From Candidatus Phytoplasma pruni (GTDB lineage Bacteria > Bacillota_I > Bacilli_A > Acholeplasmatales > Acholeplasmataceae): a stretch of 64,000 bases of DNA. Below the pieces are notes generated by a model. The model was given only the letters and a program-made list of their open reading frames with translations. It ran no database searches and was not told where the DNA came from. The position numbers and the translations under genes are program-made. The DNA is taken from NCBI RefSeq assembly GCF_013391955.1, contig NZ_JABUOH010000047.1, positions 1 to 64,000 on the forward strand. Reading direction: 5' to 3'. Below are positions 56,505 to 64,000 of the stretch, in pieces (within the stretch, counting starts at the first letter, position 1; each line of letters begins with the position of its first letter).

Positions 56505-57142
56505 CCTTTTTTATTTAAAATTTCTGTTAAATAATAAGAAATACTGTTTTTAACTTTAGAATGTTCGGCAATAATGATCGAAATTATTTTATCAACAGCT
56601 TTATCAATATCATCGTTAACTACGATATAATCATATTTATAAGCTAATAAAAACTCTTGATCCGCTTTGTCCATTCTTTGGCGAATAATTTCTTCGGATT
56701 CTGTATTTCTTTTCTTTAAGCGATTGTATAAAGCTTGTTTTGTAGGAGGAACGATGAAAATAAAAATAGCGTCTTTACTAATTTTATGTTTTCTAATTTG
56801 CAAAGAACCTTGGACATCGATTTCTAAGATAACTTCTTTACCTTCTTCAACTTGATCTAAGACTTTGTCATAAGGTGTTCCATAATAATTGCCAATAAAT
56901 TTATTATGTTCTAAAAAATATTTTTCTTTAATTTTTTGTTGGAAAAACGCTTGATCAACGAAAAAGTAATCTTTTCCTTCTATTTCCCCTGCTCTAGGGG
57001 CTCTTGTTGTCATGGAAGAAGAATAAACAAAATTATGACCTTCTTTTTTCAACAAAGCCTTTGTAAGAGTGCCTTTTCCAACTCCTGATGGACCTGAAAT
57101 TACTATAACTAATCCTTTTTTATGTAATCTCATATTTGCCAT
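56501..57142 (-). CDS. gmk: Guanylate kinase
   Basis: It phosphorylates GMP to GDP. The P-loop ISGPSGVGKGTLTKAL lies at about residues 15-30, with TTRAPRAGEIEGKDYFFV and ILEIDVQGSLQIRK following. Length is 213. A second ATG (57133) three codons in is an alternative start, and neither has a strong RBS. Confidence 0.97.
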   Translation of the reverse strand: MANMRLHKKGLVIVISGPSGVGKGTLTKALLKKEGHNFVYSSSMTTRAPRAGEIEGKDYFFVDQAFFQQKIKEKYFLEHNKFIGNYYGTPYDKVLDQVEEGKEVILEIDVQGSLQIRKHKISKDAIFIFIVPPTKQALYNRLKKRNTESEEIIRQRMDKADQEFLLAYKYDYIVVNDDIDKAVDKIISIIIAEHSKVKNSISYYLTEILNKKG

Positions 57143-57169
57143 ATTCTTTCTAAATAATTTTTATACATT

Positions 57170-59647
57170 TTAACACCTTGAATCAAAACGAACAACCAAA
57201 TTCAATAATTTATTAGAAACATAAATAGTTTTAACGATTTGACCTTTTTCCACTAAGTTAGCGATTTTGTTGTCTTTCAATGCTAATGCTAAAATAGCTT
57301 CTTTTTCTTGATCTTTATCAGCTTGTATTTTAGCTTTAACTTTGCCGTTAATTTGAACCACAATATCCACCGTATCAGCCGTCAATAATGTTTCATCATA
57401 AGTCGGCCATTGAGAATAAACCAATTCTTCTGAAGATTCTAAAACTGTTTGGTTTAATTCTTCTGTTAAATGAGGTGCTAAAGGGTTTAATAATTGTAAA
57501 AAGATTTTCATTTGTTTTTGATCTATTTTTTGATGTTTATAAGCTTCATTAACAAAAATCATCAACTGACTAACGACTTTATTGAATTTTAAATTTTCAT
57601 AATCTTCTGTCACTGTTTTAATCGTTTGGTTCATTATTTTCTTTAAAGGTGCGAACTCTTGCGCAACCACTTCAAATGAATCAAACATGTGATAAACACG
57701 GTTTAAAAATCTTTGTACCCCTTTTAAACCTTGTTCGGACCAACTTTTACTATCTTCTAGCGGACCCATAAACATCATATAAATTCTTAAAACATCAGAA
57801 CCATATTTTTCTAAAATTAAAGAAGCGTTAACAGCGTTTCCTTTAGATTTGCTCATTTTCAGATTATCATGACCTAAAATCATCCCTTGATTAACTAATT
57901 TTAAAAAAGGTTCTTTGCTGGAAACTAAACCTAAATCAAATAAAAATTTATGCCAAAAACGGGAATATAATAAATGTCCTACTGCGTGTTCTGTTCCACC
58001 AATATAAAAATCAACTGGTAAAAAATAATCCAATAATTCTTTCGCTTTATCGGTGTTTAATGGAATCATACCTAAATAATTTTTTAAAATATAACCGATG
58101 TAATACCAAGAACTGCCGGCTAACTGAGGCATCGTATTAGAATCTCTTCTAAATTTTTGACCATCTTTTTCAAAATATATCCAAGAGGAAATATTAGATA
58201 AAGGTGAAGTTCCGTCGCCAGAAACCACAATCTTTTCCACTGAAGGCAATTCTAACGGTAACTCCGCATCAGAATTTAAATAAATATTATCGTTTTCATC
58301 ATAATAAACAGGGAAGGGTTCGCCCCAATATCTTTGACGAGAAAAGACCCAATCATGCATTTGATATGTAAAATTAACTTGTCCCCAATTATTTTTTTGA
58401 GCCACAGCGATAATTTTACGATTCGCTTCTTCATAATTAAGACCGTTCAAAAAATCACTATTAATAAAAATACCGTCTTCCACCTTAATTTCTTGCTCTT
58501 CTTGGAGTTCTTTCTTTTCAGAAGGAGAAGTTGGGGTTTCTTCAGGTAATTTAGCGATAGGAATCATTTCTAAATCATATTTACGAGCGAATTCAAAATC
58601 TCTACTATCATGATAAGGAACAGTCATAATAGCTCCTGTACCATAATGAGGTAAAACATAATCGGCGATCCAAATAGGGATCTTTTTTTGATTAGCGAAG
58701 TTAATAGCATAACTGCCTATAAAAACTCCGGTTTTTTCTTTATTAATATCGCGTTCTAAGTTAGTTTTACGTTTAGTACGGTTAACGTACTCATCTACAT
58801 CGTTCCGACATTCTGGAGTAGTTAATTCAGCTACTAAAGGATGTTCTGGCGCTAAGATTAAGGCTGTTACACCGAAAATAGTACTCGGTTTAGTGGTAAA
58901 AACTGAAATCTTTTTATCTTTGACATCTATTAAAGAAAAATCGAAAATAAAACCTTCTTTTTTACCAATCCAGTTTTTCTGCATTTCCTTTAATTGAGGC
59001 GACCATTCTAATAAGTCTATGTCCTCTAAAAGTCTTTCAGCATAATCAGTAATTTTTAAAACCCATTGTTTCATTTTCTTTTTGACTACTGGATGAGACC
59101 CTCTTTCGGAGACTAAACCATCCTCAGTAGGCACAACTTCTTCGTTGGCCAAAACAGTCCCTAATTCTTCACAAAAATTAACTTCTATCTCTTGTAAAGA
59201 AGCAAGATTTTTTTCATAAAGTTTTTTAAAAATCCATTGAGTCCATTGGTAAAAATAAGGTTCGGAAGTAGATAATTCTCTCTCCCAATCAACCCCTTTA
59301 CCTAATTTCTCTATTTGTTTTTTAAAATTATTGATGTTTTGGTAAGTGAAATCTTTAGGATGATTACCAGTATTTAAAGCATATTGTTCGGCTGGTAAAC
59401 CAAAAGAATCCCAACCAAAAGGATGCAATACGTTATATTGTTGCATCCTTTTTAGCCTATTCACAATATCACTAGCAGTATAACCTTCAATATGACCCAC
59501 ATGTAAACCTTGCGAAGAAGGATAAGGAAACATATCTAAACAATAAAATTTCGGCTTTGTTAAATCTTCACTAGTTTTAAAAGTTTTGTTTTTTGTCCAG
59601 TTTAGTTGCCATTTAGATTCAATTTTTTCGAAATCATAACACAACAT
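57170..59647 (-). CDS. leuS: Leucyl-tRNA synthetase
   Basis: This class I synthetase has HIGH as HVGH in PYPSSQGLHVGHIEGYTASD (about 49-52), an editing (CP1) domain with a T-rich block VFTTKPSTIFGVT, and KMSKS as NLKMSKSKGN (about 597). Length (825) is full. The editing domain appears intact. Confidence 0.98.
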   Translation of the reverse strand: MLCYDFEKIESKWQLNWTKNKTFKTSEDLTKPKFYCLDMFPYPSSQGLHVGHIEGYTASDIVNRLKRMQQYNVLHPFGWDSFGLPAEQYALNTGNHPKDFTYQNINNFKKQIEKLGKGVDWERELSTSEPYFYQWTQWIFKKLYEKNLASLQEIEVNFCEELGTVLANEEVVPTEDGLVSERGSHPVVKKKMKQWVLKITDYAERLLEDIDLLEWSPQLKEMQKNWIGKKEGFIFDFSLIDVKDKKISVFTTKPSTIFGVTALILAPEHPLVAELTTPECRNDVDEYVNRTKRKTNLERDINKEKTGVFIGSYAINFANQKKIPIWIADYVLPHYGTGAIMTVPYHDSRDFEFARKYDLEMIPIAKLPEETPTSPSEKKELQEEQEIKVEDGIFINSDFLNGLNYEEANRKIIAVAQKNNWGQVNFTYQMHDWVFSRQRYWGEPFPVYYDENDNIYLNSDAELPLELPSVEKIVVSGDGTSPLSNISSWIYFEKDGQKFRRDSNTMPQLAGSSWYYIGYILKNYLGMIPLNTDKAKELLDYFLPVDFYIGGTEHAVGHLLYSRFWHKFLFDLGLVSSKEPFLKLVNQGMILGHDNLKMSKSKGNAVNASLILEKYGSDVLRIYMMFMGPLEDSKSWSEQGLKGVQRFLNRVYHMFDSFEVVAQEFAPLKKIMNQTIKTVTEDYENLKFNKVVSQLMIFVNEAYKHQKIDQKQMKIFLQLLNPLAPHLTEELNQTVLESSEELVYSQWPTYDETLLTADTVDIVVQINGKVKAKIQADKDQEKEAILALALKDNKIANLVEKGQIVKTIYVSNKLLNLVVRFDSRC

Positions 59648-59684
59648 AAAAAAACCCCTTAATATTTAATTTTGACTAATTGTA

Positions 59685-59915
59685 TTATTTAGATGAATTC
59701 AGTTCAACAAAATCACAAACTTCTTGAACAGTTTTAAACTGTTGTAAAGCCTCATCGCTAATTTTAATATTAAAAATTTGTTCTAATTTAAATACTAAGT
59801 TAACAGCATCAATAGAGTCAATCCCTAAATCTTCTTTTAATCTAGTTTCCAACATAATTTTTTCCTTAGGAATGAATAATTGTTCGGAAATTATTTCTTG
59901 AATCTTCGTTAACAT
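59685..59915 (-). CDS. acpP: Acyl carrier protein
   Basis: The protein carries acyl groups on a phosphopantetheine attached to serine. The attachment site is DLGIDSIDAVNLVFKLE (serine at about 35; the commoner form is GADSLD). Length is 76. No fatty-acid synthesis genes are in the window and phytoplasmas are known to lack that pathway, so its use is unclear: phospholipid acyl transfer or a structural partner are options. Confidence 0.93.
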   Translation of the reverse strand: MLTKIQEIISEQLFIPKEKIMLETRLKEDLGIDSIDAVNLVFKLEQIFNIKISDEALQQFKTVQEVCDFVELNSSK

Positions 59916-60034
59916 CTTTATATCCTCGATTAATATATTATTTTAATACTTAAAAAATTTATACAAATCATATAAGAATATTATATATCATATATGATTA
60001 AAAATACCGAAATAAACATATTTTTATTTTAATA

Positions 60035-60076
60035 AAAAAATAATTTATTTTTCATTCAAAATAAATTATTTTTTTA
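60035..60076. terminator. AT-rich palindrome downstream of degV
   Basis: A perfect 18-bp stem (60035-60052 with 60059-60076) has a 6-base loop and is flanked by A and T runs. It is probably a second terminator, usable in both directions. Confidence 0.6.
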
Positions 60077-60078
60077 AA

Positions 60079-60108
60079 ACGATCTGATAAAAAGGCTTTA
60101 GATCGTTA
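60079..60108 (-). terminator. Terminator of degV
   Basis: AACGATCT/AGATCGTT (60079-60086 with 60101-60108) has a 14-base loop and is followed on the minus strand by a short T run. It lies about 80 bases after the degV stop. Confidence 0.65.
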
Positions 60109-60185
60109 AAAAATAAAAAAGGTTTAAATTGCAAATAAGTATTAATCTGTCTTATCTGTCTTTTAAAAAAGTCTTTTATAAGTGA

Positions 60186-61043
60186 TTATCCTTTATTGAT
60201 GTAAATGCCGAAACCTCTTGAACCAAGGTGAGTAGAAACAATAGGAGACATTTGACCGTATACTGATAATTTAACATTAGGATCGTTCAAATTTTCTATC
60301 TCTTTGATTAATTCATCTACAATAACGCGATTTTCAACATAAATAATTTGAATATCTACTACGCCTTCCTCTTCTTTTAATTGAAGAGCGTATTTCAATA
60401 AATATCTAAAACAACTTTTCCAAGTGCGGACATTTTTTTCTAAAGAAATAAAGCCTTGTTTCATTTTTAAAATAGTTTTAATTTTAAACAAACTACCTAA
60501 AAAAGATTTGAATTTACTAATTTTTTTATTAGCTGCTAGATATTTCAATTCATCTAAAGAAAAAAACATACTGCCTTTTTTCTGCTCTACCACTACTTTT
60601 TCAAATATTTCTTCATTAGTTAACTTATTTTCGTTTAAATAATGATGAACTCTGGTTAGAGTGAAATAGGTGCCTGGTCCCACACTTTCTGTATCAATAA
60701 CGGTAATGCGGTCATCGCCTAAAATTTGTTTAGCTTTAAGAGCACTATTATGAGTCCCGCTGAATTGTTTTGATAAAGTAAGACAAAGTATTTTCTCATA
60801 TCCTAAATCAATTTGTTCTTGATAAGCTTTAACAAAAGCTTGTGGATTGGGCTGACTAGTGGTCACTTTAATTCCTTGATGCAATAAATTCAATAACTTT
60901 TTGTTATCAAAGTCTTTATCGCTAAAAACTTTATTATCGTGCATAATAGTCATATGAACGACACTAAGATCAGGGAAAAGACTTCTTCCAAAATCTCCTC
61001 CAATAGTGGATTCAACCACAATTCCTAATTTTCTTTTATTCAT
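60186..61043 (-). CDS. DegV family fatty-acid-binding protein
   Basis: DegV proteins bind fatty acids (FakB-like) and in Firmicutes present exogenous fatty acids to the kinase FakA. The family blocks are VVESTIGGDF at the N-terminus, VTTSQPNPQAF (about 77) and ILCLTLSKQFSGTHNSA (about 98). Length is 285. Its position between acpP and cdaA suggests lipid or envelope housekeeping, which would suit an organism that takes lipids from the host (inference). Confidence 0.9.
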   Translation of the reverse strand: MNKRKLGIVVESTIGGDFGRSLFPDLSVVHMTIMHDNKVFSDKDFDNKKLLNLLHQGIKVTTSQPNPQAFVKAYQEQIDLGYEKILCLTLSKQFSGTHNSALKAKQILGDDRITVIDTESVGPGTYFTLTRVHHYLNENKLTNEEIFEKVVVEQKKGSMFFSLDELKYLAANKKISKFKSFLGSLFKIKTILKMKQGFISLEKNVRTWKSCFRYLLKYALQLKEEEGVVDIQIIYVENRVIVDELIKEIENLNDPNVKLSVYGQMSPIVSTHLGSRGFGIYINKG

Positions 61044-61084
61044 ATTAACGTTTTCCTTATTTCTATTGAAAAATATAAATATGT

Positions 61085-61852
61085 TTAAAGCATAAACATA
61101 GATAAATATTCTTGAATTTTATTTTTATCATTGGTTTTTAACATGATACCTTCTAAAGCAATTGAAATATCGCCTGTTTCTTCAGAAACGACAATCGTCA
61201 TACTATCGGTATTTTCACTAATACCTAAAGCCGCTCGGTGTCTTGAACCAGTAGTTTTTTCAAAATGTTGATTATCCGATAACATAAAATAAGTTCCCGC
61301 TGATAAAATTTTATTTCCTCTAATAATAACAGCTCCATCATGCAAAGGCGTATTAACGTTAAAAATATTTAACAATAATTCTTTAGTAACGTTTCCATCG
61401 ATTAAAATAGATTTTTGGGCGAATTGTTCTAAAGAATGATGTTTTTCGATAGTAATCAAAGCACCTGTTTTTCTTTTGGATAATTCTAAAACACTATCTA
61501 AAATATTTTTTTGAGTATTTTTACTTCCCATAACAACGTTTTTTCGGCTTTTCCAAGATTTGGAAAGAGCTTGTAAATGGTATCTTAAATAAGGGGCTTT
61601 AACGACTATAGGGGCGGTAAAGACAAAAGTTAACAAAGGTGTGTAAATATCAAAACCTAATATATCTTTTAAAACAATACCATTCGAAGTCAATAATTGA
61701 TCAATAAAATAAACACAAGCGGTTCCTAAAAAAAAAGAATAAATTATTTTGGTTAATTCATATTTGCTGAAAAAAATTTGTAAAGAAAAAACAAAAAAAA
61801 CGCAAAAAATAATAATATATAATAATATTGTTAAAACATACGGAATTGACAT
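61085..61852 (-). CDS. cdaA: Diadenylate cyclase CdaA (c-di-AMP synthase)
   Basis: It makes cyclic di-AMP from two ATP. Three membrane helices occupy the first ~85 residues. The DAC domain follows with the two catalytic motifs: TPLHDGAVIIRG (DGA, about 168) and TGSRHRAALGIS (RHR, about 205). Length is 255 from ATG 61852, eight bases after AGAGGT; a TTG two codons earlier lies too close to it. No cdaR or glmM follows, unlike in wall-bearing Firmicutes. It precedes or follows ion-transport genes, consistent with c-di-AMP control of ions. Confidence 0.95.
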   Translation of the reverse strand: MSIPYVLTILLYIIIFCVFFVFSLQIFFSKYELTKIIYSFFLGTACVYFIDQLLTSNGIVLKDILGFDIYTPLLTFVFTAPIVVKAPYLRYHLQALSKSWKSRKNVVMGSKNTQKNILDSVLELSKRKTGALITIEKHHSLEQFAQKSILIDGNVTKELLLNIFNVNTPLHDGAVIIRGNKILSAGTYFMLSDNQHFEKTTGSRHRAALGISENTDSMTIVVSEETGDISIALEGIMLKTNDKNKIQEYLSMFML

Positions 61853-61886
61853 AAGCAAATACCTCTAAAGCCAAATATTATTATTT

Positions 61887-64000
61887 TTATAATAATTCTT
61901 GGTTTTTTCTAATAAAAATTTTTTTAACGATTGATAAAGCAAAACCATAAAGTGTTAAAGAAACCACTAATAAAGCGATATATTTAAGAGTGAAAGGATT
62001 TGCAAAATTTAATGATTTTTTCAAAACAGGGATGAATGGTAAGGAAAGTGCTAAAGTCCCCCCAATAATAGAAAACCAAAGCATCATGCGAGATTTTTTT
62101 AAACTTTGCCAAAACTTATCATTTCTTAAACAATAAATAGTGAAATATTGAGTCCAAATAGAAAAGATAAACCATCTAGTTTGGAATAAACTAATGTGTT
62201 TGTTTTTATATTCTTTTAATGGTGTATTATCTTCTATAAAATATAAACCAAAAGAAAATAAAACATCAAAAACAAAAGCTAAAGCGCCAAAAACCATCAT
62301 AAAACGAATAATATTTTTAAAATTCCATTGACGAGGTTTGTTTAAATTTTCTTCTTCTACGTGGTCAAAAGGTAAAGCTAAACAAGAAAAATCATAAATT
62401 AAATTTAAAAATAAAATTTGAATCGGTAATAAAGGCACAAAAGGTAAATAAAAAGAAGCCACTAAAATACTTAAAATATTACCAAAATTAGCCGCTAAGG
62501 TTAATTTAATGTATTTTATCATGTTCGTATAAGATCTACGACCTTCTAAAATACCATTTTCTAACACTTTTAAGTCTTTTTCTAAAAGAATAATATCAGC
62601 GGACTCTTTCGCTATATCTACGCCTGAATCAACCGATATCGCTAAATTAGCGTATTTCATAGCAGCAGCATCATTAATGCCATCTCCCATATAACCCACA
62701 ACATTACCTTTTTGTTTAAAAACAGAAACAATTCTAGCTTTTTGTTCGGGATTTAATTTAGCGAAAATATTGATATTTTGGGCTTTTTTATACAAGACCT
62801 CATCATCCATTTGATCTACATCAGTTCCTAATAAAAAATCTTGGTTAGCGATATTTATTTGGGAAGCAACGATTTTAGATAAAATTTCGTTATCGCCAGT
62901 TAAAATTTTAACTTCTACATTATGTTTTTTCAAAGAAGCAATCGCTTCAATAGCGCTTTTTTTCGGAGGATCTAATAAAGTTAAAAAACCAATCATAACC
63001 ATATCTGCTTCTTTTTTAGAATCAGCTAGGTTATTGTTATCAATTTTTTTATAAGCTACGCCCATCACACGAAAAACTTGATTATTGTAAAACCTAGTTT
63101 TTTCTAAAATTTTTTCTTTATCAATTTTAACGATTTTAGTTTCTTTTGTTTGAGGATCAGTCATTTCCATATAAGAACAAATATTTAACATTTCTTCGAT
63201 GGCGCCTTTAGTGATGATAGTTGTTTCCTTCTTTTTATCAACCACAATGACGCTCATAATTCTTCTTTTAAAATCAAAAGGAATTTCATCAATTTTAGTA
63301 AATTCTTGTTCAATATTTTGGAAAGAAACTTCTGCCTCTTTTTTTTGTTTCATTTTGTCAATAATTGAAGCATCAATCAAGTTTTTTAAACCTGTTTGAA
63401 AAAAACTATTTAAATAAGCGTATTTTAACACTCTATTATTGATGTTATTGTTGATGTCTAAATAATTATCAATAATGATTTTATCCTCAGTTAAAGTACC
63501 TGTTTTGTCAGTAAATAAAACATTCATAGCGCCAAAATCTTGAATAGAATATAAATTTTTAACAATCACTTTTTGTTTTGATAAAACTACCATACCGATG
63601 AAAAAAGAAGTGGTCGCTATTAAAGGTAACATTTCAGGTGTTAAACCTAAAACCGTACTTAAAGCGAAAGGCAAAACTTCCCAAAAATCAAATTTGCCAG
63701 GCGCTTTAACAAAATTTAAAAAGACAATAGAGGGTAAAACAATAAAAATAGAAACTGTTATTATTTTAGCAATCGAATTGATACCTTTTTGCAAAGTGGA
63801 AAGAGGCTTATCTTTAATCGCTATTTGGTTTATTTTACCCAAATAAGTTTTATTTCCGATAGAGACAACAATCCCTTGAGCATAACCAGAAACAACCGTT
63901 GTACCCATGAAAACAAGCTTTTTATCTTCTAAAATATTATTATATTTTTCCGAACAAACGGCTTTTTTTTCAATAGGATCAGATTCTCCCGTTAAAGTGG
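61887..64000 (-). CDS. mgtA: Mg2+-type P-ATPase (MgtA-like), 5' end outside the window
   Basis: This P-type cation pump is probably for Mg2+ import. The frame continues to the window edge, so the start is not visible: the actuator motif TGESDPIEKK is at about 63967-63995, upstream of the first in-window ATG (63908). The phosphorylation site TDKTGTLTED, the hinge GDGINDAAAM, and the C-terminal six-helix domain are present. About 700 residues are in the window; the missing part is the N-terminal ~200. Assignment to Mg2+ is based on overall likeness to MgtA and could be another P2/P3 cation. Confidence 0.9.
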   Translation of the reverse strand, partial: TLTGESDPIEKKAVCSEKYNNILEDKKLVFMGTTVVSGYAQGIVVSIGNKTYLGKINQIAIKDKPLSTLQKGINSIAKIITVSIFIVLPSIVFLNFVKAPGKFDFWEVLPFALSTVLGLTPEMLPLIATTSFFIGMVVLSKQKVIVKNLYSIQDFGAMNVLFTDKTGTLTEDKIIIDNYLDINNNINNRVLKYAYLNSFFQTGLKNLIDASIIDKMKQKKEAEVSFQNIEQEFTKIDEIPFDFKRRIMSVIVVDKKKETTIITKGAIEEMLNICSYMEMTDPQTKETKIVKIDKEKILEKTRFYNNQVFRVMGVAYKKIDNNNLADSKKEADMVMIGFLTLLDPPKKSAIEAIASLKKHNVEVKILTGDNEILSKIVASQINIANQDFLLGTDVDQMDDEVLYKKAQNINIFAKLNPEQKARIVSVFKQKGNVVGYMGDGINDAAAMKYANLAISVDSGVDIAKESADIILLEKDLKVLENGILEGRRSYTNMIKYIKLTLAANFGNILSILVASFYLPFVPLLPIQILFLNLIYDFSCLALPFDHVEEENLNKPRQWNFKNIIRFMMVFGALAFVFDVLFSFGLYFIEDNTPLKEYKNKHISLFQTRWFIFSIWTQYFTIYCLRNDKFWQSLKKSRMMLWFSIIGGTLALSLPFIPVLKKSLNFANPFTLKYIALLVVSLTLYGFALSIVKKIFIRKNQELL

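Larger units (their letters stand above)
59916..60185. other. Intergenic region between degV and acpP
   Basis: The 270 bases hold the degV terminators listed separately. The AT-rich right part of the acpP upstream region has repeated TATATCATAT-like elements near 59978-59998 and should hold the acpP promoter. No gene is seen. Confidence 0.4.

Noticed and set aside
1-64000. CRISPR array
   Set aside because: No set of regularly spaced direct repeats of about 25-40 bases was seen. The repeats found are single duplications or palindromes.

Overview
The window looks like a phytoplasma chromosome ('Candidatus Phytoplasma', Mollicutes, Acholeplasmatales side). It is very AT-rich and has short intergenic gaps. 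Translation is bacterial, with TGA used as a stop and tryptophan encoded by TGG, which excludes Mycoplasma/Spiroplasma. It carries dnaA-dnaN at the left edge, a compact S10-spc-alpha ribosomal operon, no visible peptidoglycan genes, an orphan acyl carrier protein, a PduL-type phosphotransacetylase, and FtsH/HflB and secreted-protein genes in an accessory zone. The species cannot be fixed from this window, which holds no rRNA or tRNA gene that I could find.

Layout. 1-8.9 kb (+ strand): dnaA, dnaN, glyA, rpmE, tdk, tadA, the SRP RNA gene, an unknown membrane protein, mnmG and rsmG. 8.9-13.6 kb (-): a large superfamily I helicase with a C-terminal PD-(D/E)XK-like nuclease domain. 13.9-17.8 kb (+): pduL, an HD-domain phosphohydrolase, rsmA, spoVG and a probable ECF substrate-binding membrane protein. 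18.0-18.7 kb (-): adk. 18.7-32.7 kb is an accessory island. It holds an orphan promoter/ORF-remnant/terminator unit, a 5'-truncated UvrD-like helicase whose C-terminal half carries HUH rolling-circle-Rep-like motifs, two small genes of different base composition bracketed by long hairpins, an OppA-like solute-binding protein, an FtsH protease, a membrane-anchored protein with three 'SYN-YFDGG' repeats, a truncated OTU-like protein, and degenerate repeats. 32.8-40.3 kb (-): metG, rsmI, holB, tmk, truA and the ECF transporter core ecfT-ecfA2-ecfA1. 40.5-55.0 kb (-): the ribosomal operon from rpsJ to rplQ, including rpmJ (38 codons), infA, map and secY. 55.3-64 kb (-): rsmH, rpoZ, gmk, leuS, acpP, degV, the c-di-AMP synthase gene cdaA, and the 3' part of an Mg2+-type P-ATPase that runs off the window.

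How it fits together. The flanks are ordinary housekeeping blocks for replication initiation, translation, nucleotide salvage and vitamin/ion import. The island between adk and metG is where the unusual material lies. The strongest candidate for an undescribed system is the helicase-HUH fusion remnant with nearby long imperfect palindromes; its domain content recalls Helitron/rolling-circle elements, in reversed order. Next come a 'YFDGG' surface/secreted protein family driven by duplicated promoters with variable poly-A tracts between -10 and -35, which suggests phase variation, and a truncated OTU-like protein. All functions are inferred from motifs read by eye; no database search was run.
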